Positions 1 through 6,123 of a DNA stretch of 6,123 nucleotides are shown piece by piece. Origin of the DNA: Candidatus Thorarchaeota archaeon. GTDB lineage: Archaea > Asgardarchaeota > Thorarchaeia > Thorarchaeales > Thorarchaeaceae. Position 1 is the stretch's first letter, and every line of letters starts with the position of its first letter. A program made the translations under genes and the position numbers. A model generated the notes under the pieces. The model saw nothing but the letters and a program-made list of their open reading frames with translations, did no database searches and was not told the DNA's origin. The stretch covers positions 1 through 6,123 of the forward strand of contig JABCSP010000140.1 in assembly GCA_018238825.1 (NCBI GenBank), given 5' to 3'.

Positions 1-392
1 CATTAGCTGAAGCTGGAAATCTAGACGAAGCAAAGAGAATATTTGAAGGATTAGTGAAACAGAATCCTTCAGACGCGGGATATATCAATAATCTTGGATA
101 TGTGATTTGTCTCTCAGGGAACTATGAAGAAGCATTGCGGCTCTCAAAGAAAGCCATCGCTTTTTCTGACTGTCATCATCATGCGTGGCATACCTATGGA
201 GCTGCATCGCATGGCTTAGGTAAATTCCAAGAAGCTGAAAAAGGATACAGGAAATCTATTGAATGTGAGGAAAAGCATCTTGACGCATGGGAGGACCTTA
301 TTCGTCTTCTAGAAGAAATGAAGCGGTTTGATGAAGCTGAGAAAGAAAAGGCACGTTTGGCGAAAGTAAAATCAAGAATGTGGCCTTTCTAA
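1..392 (+). CDS. TPR-repeat protein, C-terminal part (5' end outside window)
   Basis: The frame is open from the left edge (first full codon at position 3) to a TAA at 390-392, giving 129 visible residues; a GTG at 54 is internal because TPR sequence continues upstream of it. The fragment is a run of tetratricopeptide helix pairs. The second half of one repeat (LAEAGNLDEAKRIFEGL) is followed by three more. They begin near DAGYINNLGYVICLSGNYEE, HAWHTYGAASHGLGKFQEAE and DAWEDLIRLLEEMKRFDEAE, with the usual small/aromatic spacing (W/Y, L/G, then Y/F-x-E-A). The protein ends with a basic helix and SRMWPF. TPR arrays are protein-binding scaffolds and no catalytic domain is visible, so the specific partner or pathway cannot be named. 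Any other domain would lie upstream of the window. There is no sign of frameshift. The TPR assignment is firm; the biological role is unknown. Confidence 0.85.
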   Translation, partial: LAEAGNLDEAKRIFEGLVKQNPSDAGYINNLGYVICLSGNYEEALRLSKKAIAFSDCHHHAWHTYGAASHGLGKFQEAEKGYRKSIECEEKHLDAWEDLIRLLEEMKRFDEAEKEKARLAKVKSRMWPF

Positions 393-398
393 CAATCA

Positions 399-418
399 CC
401 AATAATTTTTGGAAAAAA
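399..418 (+). terminator. T-tract terminator of the TPR gene
   Basis: A T5 run (406-410) follows the TPR stop codon by about 14 bases. It lies in a weak four-base-pair hairpin, CCAA (399-402) with TTGG (409-412), and is followed by A6 (413-418). Archaeal RNA polymerase terminates at short T runs without a strong hairpin, so this is a plausible terminator, but the call rests on composition alone. Confidence 0.35.
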
Positions 419-424
419 TGCCGC

Positions 425-480
425 ACTAATTAGTCTTGTATTCGAATTATTGTGAGTAAGAACTCATCATCCCTTCGAAG
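425..480. repeat. Cluster of short palindromes
   Basis: Four small dyad elements lie within 56 bases: ACTAATTAGT (425-434, perfect), ATTCGAAT (440-447, perfect), TGAGT-aaga-ACTCA (453-457 with 462-466) and CTTCGAAG (473-480, perfect). The heptamer TTGTATT also occurs at 436-442 and 481-487. This is the region just upstream of the broken frame starting at 505, so old operator sites are one reading. Each element is short enough to arise by chance in AT-rich DNA, and no regulator gene is adjacent. Confidence 0.3.
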
Positions 481-504
481 TTGTATTGATGGACATTTGA
501 ACAA

Positions 505-909
505 ATGAATACCCGATACAATAAACTATTACCTAATATAAGGTTTGCGGTGCTTGGAGATGGTATCAATGTTAGACAGGATGTATTAGAAAGGGCTGTA
601 GGTCAAAATTTTGAGCGTGCGGATGTAGAAAGTGAGTAAAGTGACTTCTCCCAGAATAAAGGAGGTATTTCGTCATCGAAAGAGACAAAAGGGATCAGTC
701 ATAGTACAAAAACACTGATGACAAATGAATGCGTCTATAGGGTTTCATATACGGGGAGTTCGCTGTATAACAAAACCCTAAAAGGTCACTATGGACAGTT
801 AAGGGGTAGCCTTTAGGCTTCTACAGCCCGACTGTATATCCGGATCTCAGTAGAGAACCAACTTCCAGGCAGGCATAAACCAATGGACGAAAGACATCCG
901 CAATCAAGA
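505..909 (+). pseudogene. Probable decayed Ras-like small GTPase gene (contains a 44-aa ORF, 505-639)
   Basis: From ATG 505 a 44-residue ORF runs to TAA 637-639. It includes the stretch IRFAVLGDGINVRQDVLERA followed by VGQNFERADVES. This lines up with the start of Asgard/eukaryotic-type small GTPases: beta-1 (xxVLGDG), the P-loop (GDGxVGKTS, here GDGINVRQD), alpha-1, then a GxNFE-type switch I lead-in. The catalytic Gly-Lys-Thr is replaced by Val-Arg-Gln, so nucleotide binding would be lost. The same frame has only one more stop, TAG 814-816, before TGA at 994. After the first stop it reads SDFSQNK, where families have TIGxDFS. Further on it gives YRVSYTGSSLYNKTLKGHY and RGSL, loosely resembling the DTAGQ...F...YYRGSLG region. 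The middle part matches poorly. No Shine-Dalgarno precedes ATG 505. Alternatives are a genuine 44-residue small protein or chance resemblance. The similarity is judged by eye; the pseudogene call is an inference. Confidence 0.38.
694..835 (+). promoter_or_regulatory. Candidate structured RNA leader upstream of corA
   Basis: Three consecutive stem-loops can be drawn. The first is ATCAGT (694-699) with ACTGAT (714-719). The second is TAGGGTTT (738-745) with AAACCCTA (773-780), enclosing a coaxial inner stem TATAC (748-752) with GTATA (765-769), which a G-U and a G-C pair extend to a loop at 755-762. The third is ACAGT (795-799) with ACTGT (831-835), enclosing GGG/CCC (803-805 with 827-829), GTAG/CTAC (806-809 with 821-824) and CC/GG (810-811 with 816-817). 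The last stem ends about 85 bases before the corA start. Bacterial corA and mgtE genes can be controlled by Mg2+-sensing leaders (M-box), but I see no M-box sequence match here. The region overlaps the proposed GTPase relic, so the foldability could be incidental. No transcription start is known. Confidence 0.3.
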
Positions 910-914
910 GGTGG
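908..914 (+). promoter_or_regulatory. corA: Ribosome binding site deciding the corA start
   Basis: GAGGTGG at 908-914 matches the Shine-Dalgarno core (GGAGGTG-like) and lies five bases before ATG 920. The alternative in-frame GTG at 911 falls inside this motif, so ATG 920 is the better start. Confidence 0.55.
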
Positions 915-919
915 ATTAT

Positions 920-1876
920 ATGAGCAGCAAGAAATCAGAGAATGGAAGTATCTCCATAATGGCACTGGAGAGTGGGATAAAGTACGACAGTCTTGATGAT
1001 GCTCCTGATGAACCCCTGCTCATAGAAATAATCGGTATTCGTCCAAATGACTTAGCAATGTTATCTCAACGTTTTGAGATTGACTTAGAAGACCTTCAGG
1101 ACGTTCAGGACCTTGACGAGAGACCTCGCCTTCAGATTGAAGACAAGTTCACTATGATTGTGCTTCGTGTACCTGTTGATATTCGGAAGAAGGACCGAGA
1201 GTATTCAACAAGTCCGATAGGTATCTTCACGAACGGCAAAGATATCATTGTCATTCAGAATGATGTAGTTCCTATAAGGAAGAAGCGACTGCGGGAAAGA
1301 ATACACTACAGCACCACGGTAGCTGATATCATTTACAGATGGTTTGAGATAGTCAACCACTCCTTCGAAACCACACTTGATCTTGTTGAAGCAGCAATCA
1401 ATGAAACTGAGGAGGTCCTCATGAGTGAGATCTATCCCTCCCAACTTGTGTGGTTCTTCCAACTATCTAGTGATGCAATTTTCATGGAGACCTCTCTTAA
1501 GGCAAATATGAAGGTGCTACGCAGATTAAAACGTTACAATGTTGTTGGTCGATTGATTCTCGATGTCGATAGATTGGAGGAACTCGAAGTCGACCTTCAA
1601 CAGCAGGTAGAATTGAGTGCTATCTATAGAGACCTTATCTCCAATGCAATGAATGCTTATGATAGCATGGTCAGTCACAATCTGAACAAGGTAATCAAGA
1701 CATTAACTTCAATTTCTCTATTAGTTAGTGTTCCAACTTTGATTGCCAGCGTCTATGGTATGAATGTTGGTCTTCCTCTCGAAAATGATCCTCTAGCATT
1801 CGTTCTTATCATGATTGCCAGTCTCTTCATTACTCTCCCACTGCTGTTGTTTCTTAGAACAAAGGGTCTCGTCTAA
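920..1876 (+). CDS. corA: CorA-family magnesium/divalent cation channel
   Basis: This 318-residue protein has the usual length for the 2-TM-GxN metal ion transporter family, homopentameric channels that admit Mg2+ (some members Co2+, Ni2+ or Zn2+) across the plasma membrane. The N-terminal cytoplasmic domain carries the family motif LEDLQDVQDLDERPRLQIED followed by F-x-x-x-VLRVPV (about residues 57-87). A long charged helical region precedes the membrane part. TM1 spans about 262-279 and ends in the signature YGMN (GMN at 280-282, bases 1757-1765). TM2 spans about 293-312, and a short tail RTKGLV closes the protein. The periplasmic loop reads GMNVGLPLENDP, so it lacks the MPEL motif of the enterobacterial type and resembles the more divergent GMNV-type members; metal preference is therefore open. 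ATG 920 is chosen over GTG 911 because of the ribosome site at 908-914. The gene stands alone, convergent with the giant membrane-protein gene. The frame is intact. Confidence 0.93.
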   Translation: MSSKKSENGSISIMALESGIKYDSLDDAPDEPLLIEIIGIRPNDLAMLSQRFEIDLEDLQDVQDLDERPRLQIEDKFTMIVLRVPVDIRKKDREYSTSPIGIFTNGKDIIVIQNDVVPIRKKRLRERIHYSTTVADIIYRWFEIVNHSFETTLDLVEAAINETEEVLMSEIYPSQLVWFFQLSSDAIFMETSLKANMKVLRRLKRYNVVGRLILDVDRLEELEVDLQQQVELSAIYRDLISNAMNAYDSMVSHNLNKVIKTLTSISLLVSVPTLIASVYGMNVGLPLENDPLAFVLIMIASLFITLPLLLFLRTKGLV

Positions 1877-1881
1877 TTTTT
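1877..1881 (+). terminator. T5 tract directly after the corA stop
   Basis: TTTTT begins at the first base after the corA TAA. A T run in this position is a typical weak archaeal terminator. The nearby CTAGCTAG palindrome (1883-1890) follows rather than precedes it, so this is not a bacterial-style intrinsic terminator. Confidence 0.35.
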
Positions 1882-1926
1882 CCTAGCTAGAATCCAGTAA
1901 GGATATGAATCTCAGGAACCAAACAT

Positions 1927-1953
1927 CGATCATGGGCGATATGTCCAAGATCG
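1927..1953. other. Small hairpin in the convergent gap
   Basis: CGATC (1927-1931) pairs with GATCG (1949-1953). After an A-A mismatch, TGG (1933-1935) pairs with CCA (1945-1947), leaving a 9-base loop. It lies downstream of both convergent stop codons. No T run of four or more follows it on the minus strand, so a terminator role for the large minus-strand gene is weakly supported. Confidence 0.25.
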
Positions 1954-1978
1954 GGTAAGTTTTGGGCAACGGTCTCGT

Positions 1979-4900
1979 CTAAGTACCAAAGTTTACAGAG
2001 TACAATACTGATACAACAAATATACCTACAGCTAGAAGAAGTGCAATCAGAATTGCAACTCTAAGCCAAGCTATGTATCCTAGGTCAGGCTGCTCATCTC
2101 TTTTCTCTTTAACGAATCGACTTACAAAGAAAAGAGCTGATGCTAGTGCAAGCAGTAGATTCTGAAAGAACTCGCCAAATAGAAATGTGAATGCAAATCC
2201 TGTAAGTGCAAAGGATAACGGAGCAAAGAAGAGATGTGTCATTTTCCTACCCGTTACCGGATACATTACAAATGAAGCAATGAAGACAGACAGATAAATT
2301 GCTGCTAATGGTGGGAAAAATGCTAGATACGATGATAGGTATGCTATTGTCCCTGAGAGAAGTGAAAGTACAATCCATAGAGGTGTTTTAAGAGTCTTAG
2401 GAATCCATGATGCATAAGCTGAAGCAATATACAAACAACAAGCAGGAAAAGCTGAAAGAAGAATCGCTAGGATTTGTTCTTCCAGAGTTATTGCTGGAAC
2501 AAAAAGGTAGTACAGTACTATTGCTGTTACACTCAGAGGAATAGGTATCCACGCGCCAATGAAATATTCATCTCCTACATCCATTTCTCGACGCAGTATT
2601 AGTGCGAGCAAACAGATTGAAAGAATGGTAACAGCTACAGCAAGATATGGATAATAATTTTCATAAAGCCCACAGAACGCAGTTACTCCAAATCCTAAAA
2701 CTGTGAGAAATCCACTTACTGATCCAAAACTGCTTTTCACTTTGCGACGCACAATTCCCATGAATAGGAGCATTAACCCTAGAATCATTGTAGGAATGCC
2801 AAAGCTTGGTACCACATAGAGGAAACCCTCAATAGGCATATTCAGAAGCTCGCTGAAGAATGGATAGCTGCTGATTCCATATATCAATACGAATGCGGCT
2901 GAGAATATTGTCCATGCAATGAAACCATACTTGTCGAAAATATATTGCATATATTTATTGAAATTCTGGACAATTGTTCGAAATAGCAATCCAAGATCTT
3001 TGAGCATCTTGACAAGTTGCAGTAGCTGATAAGAGAACAATGGAGATTCATATACTAATATCAGTAGGATAGTCCCCAGGATTACGTAGAATGGATTATC
3101 CCCAATTATAATCGGCAAGTAACTGTAAATAGTCGGAGCTATCGCAACTCCTGCAACTCCGTAGGATATTCTCTTTAGATTATCTAAACTAAGAAACTTG
3201 CATGCAAGAGCTAGAAGTAAAAAGGTCCCTGCTAATGAAAGAGATATTTTTACGATCAACGAATATCCATCAAGAAAACTACCTGTAAGAAATGAAAGAA
3301 GAAGCCCTGGTCCAAGAAATGCAATCGTAGGTTTTCGTAACTTCTGAGCGACAATTTCTTCTAGTAGATGTGATTCTACAAAATATAATAATGCAGGAAT
3401 TAGAACTAAAGAGAAGTTCCAAATTAGAATCAAATCTAGAAGTGGTATCTGCGGCATCATTAGAGAAAGATAAATTCCGATTAAAACACCAAAGAGTATT
3501 GGCAATGCAAATGCTGCTTTTAGCTTATTGTCGGAAATGATTCTTTTGCACAATGACATGAAAGATATGATTTTCTTATAAGTTACAGGCAAACTTACAA
3601 TAACCCATAATATCACTGTGTAAAGAAGTAAAGTTACAGGTACAATTAGTTGTTCATTTCCCACCCAATAAATGATTGATAGTGAGGTAGCCAATGATAG
3701 ATTCGTTGGTAATGCAATTGAACGACGCGGCCCTGGCATTAGGAAGTAGTAAATTATTCCCGCAAGTGAAAATCCTAGAAGACCAAGTCCGAAAATTAAT
3801 CTGACATCAGTAGTCAGCGTTACACCAAACTGCAAACCGAGAGCAATAGATCCGATGATGGCTGGAGTCCAATCTTTGTAAGCTTTTGATTGATCGTTTT
3901 CTACTTGCATAAATTTCTCAGCTATTTTGGTATAAGATGTAGCGAATAACGAGTAAAGAATTAAGCCGATACTCAGTGATAGAAGTGGGCTTGCTGGGAG
4001 TTGCAAAGAAAGCAAATTCCATCCTGTGAATAGACTAGTCAGACTCAATGATGCGTATGCTGAAACTATGTTCCAGGGAAGTTTGAACGAAAACCAGCCT
4101 ATTGCTTCGAATGCTGGAATAAAGAATGTGGAGAGAAGAATTACACCTATTCCTATTAGTACTAAATTAGGTTCGAATAAGAAACCCAAAGTAGCATGCC
4201 ATACCCATATGACTTCAACAAGAACGATTGATGAAGTTATTACTGGAATTAATTCAGATTTGCTCTTCCAATCAGATTCAGGAATCTTCAATTCTAACAA
4301 AAAGAAACAAACTATGAAAGTTGGAACTACCAAAATTACAGATATCAAAGATCCATAGATAATGTACCATCCCATGCTAACCAATAATGCTACGATCGTA
4401 GAGAACATGTGCCAATTGTATTGTCGATATGGTTCCTGTCCTGAACTCCAAACCAAGAATAATGCAATTATCATGAGGCTTGGATAGATCACCAAAAGTG
4501 TGGTGTAGTGAAAGATCATAGTAGTGAATGTAAAGACTAAAGCTGATAGCGTAAGAATTGCTGCAAATGACATTGCATAATCTAACAGTACACTCGCACT
4601 TTTTCTATTAACAACCATTAGGCTTGTGAGTAATATCAGGAGGAATGATTCTCCAACTACTACAAGATCATTTATCCCTTGATTAACAAGCAACGCAGCT
4701 ATTGATGCTAGTAGAAATGATTTTACATAACCATGATGAAGGTTGTATTTTTCAAAAATGATTTTGAGTTCTGGATTTTCAGGTACTCTCCAAAGAACTT
4801 CGAAACCTGTCAAGAAACCAATTAGTATAGCTGCTAATCCTAATGGTTGAAGAAAGATAGAAACTATAATTCCCAACGTAGATGCAAAGATGCACCACGA

Positions 4901-6123
4901 ATACTTTCTCATCTTTTCTACAAAAGAGAGGAAGAGTGTTTCTATACAGATATACCCGACAATTAGTAGAATCACATTGAAATTCTCTAAGAAGTAATGC
5001 CAAAAGATAATCCCGAAGAACGAACCTGTGATGAGCGGATATGAGATTTGAGATATGTTGGCTTCATCTAGAAATGCGAGAGAGAATAAAGAAGAACTTA
5101 GAACAAGTAAGAGTATCTTGGTGAACATATCTACAGGCACCAAATAGATTCCTATGAGAACCAGACTACTTATGGTAGTTATCGCAGGAATCTTCGATGA
5201 TTCTAAATACATTATTCTTTTACTTGCGAAAATCATCAAGAATCCAAAGATGAAGAACCCACCCAGTATTGACAAAATCAAGTCAGGATTTTGTATAAGA
5301 TAGATGATATTGCTGCTCAGTGTTGAACAAAATATAACAAGTCCAATCGAAATCGATGTTTGATTTTCTTCATCATCTCTAGCGAAAGCTGGTAACCATA
5401 ACAGCAACAGAATTGTTACGAATGTGAAGACAATAGGTATAGTAGAAATCGGATATAATTGAAAGAATGGATATAGAAGGAATACAAATATTCCTGATGC
5501 AATAGCTGCTGCAAAGCCAACCGCTGCAACAAGATGAATAGTGATTTGTACAAATGCTAAATGCATCCCATATTCAATTGCTTTTGCAAGTGCTCTCAAT
5601 CCACTAAGATACTGTTTGTATGCAACTGGAATAGGAACAATAATCGAAATTAATGCAATGATTGGAAGTCCGAGGTTTAAAGTGATTGCAAGTAATAGAG
5701 CCGCAGGAAAAGTGAACAATCCATATAACAAATTAATAAGCTTCAGGGGTGTCTTTGTTACTTTGAGCGGAAGCAATCCAATTCCAACCAGGATTAGACA
5801 GGACAGAGCGGTTACATTTTCACCGAGAAGCGTTACATAATTCAGAAAAACGAATCTCGCCACCGTAGAGATTATTGAACACCAAGTCACTGGAATGAAA
5901 TACTGCCGAACATTTTCTGTGTACCAATTTCGAGAGATTGTCAGAATTGATATTGAAATCAGAACTATAAGTGATATTGATAGGATCCAATCAGGATGCT
6001 GTATGAGTGTTACTACATTAAAGCTGAAAATGACTGAGAGAGCTACAATGAGTATTGGAATAGCGAGGGGTCGTTCATTTCTTCTAATGTAAAGAGCAGG
6101 AGACCAAATTACCAGTGCAATCA
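1979..6123 (-). CDS. Giant polytopic membrane protein of unknown function (5' end outside window)
   Basis: The frame is open from the right edge (last full triplet 6119-6121) to a TAG at 1981-1979, giving 1,380 visible residues with no stop. A GTG at 5890-5888 is an internal Val, not a start: the 77 codons upstream stay open and hydrophobic, contain no ATG, GTG or TTG, and carry half of an internal repeat. Nearly the whole protein is membrane helices, roughly 40-45 by eye, joined by short loops. Hydrophilic stretches, numbered from that GTG as 1, include RDDEENQTS (171-179), KIPESDWKSKSE (535-546), KFMQVENDQSKAYKDW (659-674), KRIISDNKLK (782-791) and an amphipathic stretch of about 40 residues (951-989, bases 2924-3040). 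The C-terminus has a charged loop KEKRDEQPD, one last helix and a short tail. No catalytic motif, ATPase, glycosyltransferase or transporter signature was found. It ends 102 bases from corA, convergently. I do not recognise the family. Large multi-helix predicted proteins of the DUF2339 kind are a loose comparison only. That the gene is real is near certain, given its length without stops. Confidence 0.85.
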   Translation of the reverse strand, partial: IALVIWSPALYIRRNERPLAIPILIVALSVIFSFNVVTLIQHPDWILSISLIVLISISILTISRNWYTENVRQYFIPVTWCSIISTVARFVFLNYVTLLGENVTALSCLILVGIGLLPLKVTKTPLKLINLLYGLFTFPAALLLAITLNLGLPIIALISIIVPIPVAYKQYLSGLRALAKAIEYGMHLAFVQITIHLVAAVGFAAAIASGIFVFLLYPFFQLYPISTIPIVFTFVTILLLLWLPAFARDDEENQTSISIGLVIFCSTLSSNIIYLIQNPDLILSILGGFFIFGFLMIFASKRIMYLESSKIPAITTISSLVLIGIYLVPVDMFTKILLLVLSSSLFSLAFLDEANISQISYPLITGSFFGIIFWHYFLENFNVILLIVGYICIETLFLSFVEKMRKYSWCIFASTLGIIVSIFLQPLGLAAILIGFLTGFEVLWRVPENPELKIIFEKYNLHHGYVKSFLLASIAALLVNQGINDLVVVGESFLLILLTSLMVVNRKSASVLLDYAMSFAAILTLSALVFTFTTMIFHYTTLLVIYPSLMIIALFLVWSSGQEPYRQYNWHMFSTIVALLVSMGWYIIYGSLISVILVVPTFIVCFFLLELKIPESDWKSKSELIPVITSSIVLVEVIWVWHATLGFLFEPNLVLIGIGVILLSTFFIPAFEAIGWFSFKLPWNIVSAYASLSLTSLFTGWNLLSLQLPASPLLSLSIGLILYSLFATSYTKIAEKFMQVENDQSKAYKDWTPAIIGSIALGLQFGVTLTTDVRLIFGLGLLGFSLAGIIYYFLMPGPRRSIALPTNLSLATSLSIIYWVGNEQLIVPVTLLLYTVILWVIVSLPVTYKKIISFMSLCKRIISDNKLKAAFALPILFGVLIGIYLSLMMPQIPLLDLILIWNFSLVLIPALLYFVESHLLEEIVAQKLRKPTIAFLGPGLLLSFLTGSFLDGYSLIVKISLSLAGTFLLLALACKFLSLDNLKRISYGVAGVAIAPTIYSYLPIIIGDNPFYVILGTILLILVYESPLFSYQLLQLVKMLKDLGLLFRTIVQNFNKYMQYIFDKYGFIAWTIFSAAFVLIYGISSYPFFSELLNMPIEGFLYVVPSFGIPTMILGLMLLFMGIVRRKVKSSFGSVSGFLTVLGFGVTAFCGLYENYYPYLAVAVTILSICLLALILRREMDVGDEYFIGAWIPIPLSVTAIVLYYLFVPAITLEEQILAILLSAFPACCLYIASAYASWIPKTLKTPLWIVLSLLSGTIAYLSSYLAFFPPLAAIYLSVFIASFVMYPVTGRKMTHLFFAPLSFALTGFAFTFLFGEFFQNLLLALASALFFVSRFVKEKRDEQPDLGYIAWLRVAILIALLLAVGIFVVSVLYSVNFGT
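5204..6058 (-). repeat. Internal protein duplication within the giant membrane protein (two anchor copies)
   Basis: Two segments of the protein align without gaps over their core. Copy 1 contains FNVVTLIQHPDWILSI (core bases 5975-6007). Copy 2 contains SNIIYLIQNPDLILSI (core 5267-5299). In both, a hydrophobic helix follows, then a basic/Tyr/Glu loop ending in Ile-Pro (SRNWYTENVRQYFIP versus SKRIMYLESSKIP), then a Ser/Thr/Ile-rich helix. The cores are 236 residues apart, suggesting a duplicated module of several helices. A weaker third match may start at LVNQGINDLVVVGE (residues 401-414 from GTG 5890). The span given covers the region containing both copies; module boundaries are uncertain. 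Confidence 0.55.

Larger units (their letters stand above)
1865..1982 (+). repeat. 12-base direct repeat bracketing the convergent gap
   Basis: GGTCTCGTCTAA occurs at 1865-1876, where it encodes the last residues of CorA (GLV, stop), and again at 1971-1982, where it spans the stop codon of the minus-strand gene. The match is exactly 12 bases and ends on both sides. The second copy would again read N-G-L-V-stop, hinting at a short duplication of the corA 3' end, although chance is possible. Confidence 0.45.

Noticed and set aside
436..466. tRNA-like TTCGAAT sequence
   Set aside because: The flanking bases do not form the G-C rich T-arm, and no acceptor, D-arm or anticodon stem can be drawn.
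632..718. Small basic ORF starting GTG 632 (28 residues, RHRKRQK core)
   Set aside because: It is very short, has no ribosome site ahead of the GTG and overlaps the GTPase-like frame. Its basic character follows from purine-rich DNA.
720..835. Group II intron domain V or other catalytic RNA remnant
   Set aside because: The hairpins lack the AGC triad, GAAA tetraloop and AC bulge of domain V, and no reverse-transcriptase coding sequence is nearby.
833..840. TATA-box-like TGTATATC as the corA promoter
   Set aside because: There is no purine-rich BRE element in front, and the motif sits in the closing strand of a stem-loop. It is too weak to call a promoter.
1205..1462. Minus-strand ORF of 85 codons inside corA
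   Set aside because: It lies wholly within the well-supported CorA coding sequence and shows no domain, so it is a shadow frame.
1886..1981. Read-through of the giant gene's TAG (possible pyrrolysine codon) for 31 more codons to the next TAG
   Set aside because: The extension is not hydrophobic like the rest of the protein and has no recognisable motif. A 31-codon open stretch is unremarkable, and nothing here points to pyrrolysine use.
4026..4358. Plus-strand ORF of 110 codons, and similar ones at 5541-5840 and 5895-6092
   Set aside because: They are antisense to the continuous giant membrane-protein frame, have no ribosome sites, and show low-complexity polar composition expected from the complement of hydrophobic codons.

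Overview
The window looks archaeal and may come from an Asgard-type archaeon (for example Thorarchaeia or a relative). This is inference, not proof. The base composition is AT-leaning, gene ends carry short T tracts rather than strong bacterial hairpin terminators, and one start has a GAGGTG-type Shine-Dalgarno. A broken reading frame also resembles the Ras-like small GTPases that are abundant in Asgard genomes. No rRNA, tRNA or universal marker gene is present to settle the lineage.

Layout. Positions 1-392 (+) hold the 3' end of a TPR-repeat protein whose start lies before the window. Positions 393-919 hold no intact, recognised gene. The stretch begins with a T-tract terminator and a cluster of small palindromes. 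A frame from 505 then starts with a 44-residue ORF that looks like the N-terminus of a small GTPase with a ruined P-loop. That frame continues past two in-frame stops almost to the next gene, so it is probably a decayed GTPase gene. Its downstream half (about 694-835) also contains nested inverted repeats that could fold as RNA just ahead of the next gene. Positions 920-1876 (+) hold a complete CorA-family Mg2+/divalent cation channel, with the YGMN signature and two C-terminal membrane helices. A 102-base convergent gap follows, containing a T tract, a small hairpin and a 12-base repeat of the corA 3' end. Positions 1979-6123 (-) hold one very large polytopic membrane protein of at least 1,380 residues and roughly 40-45 predicted membrane segments. 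It is open to the window edge, so its N-terminus is missing.

The genes do not form an obvious operon. corA sits alone between a relic and a convergent gene, and the giant gene reads toward it from the opposite strand. The items most worth following are the giant membrane protein, which I do not recognise and which has a visible internal duplication, and the interval upstream of corA, which may be a GTPase relic, a structured RNA leader, or both.
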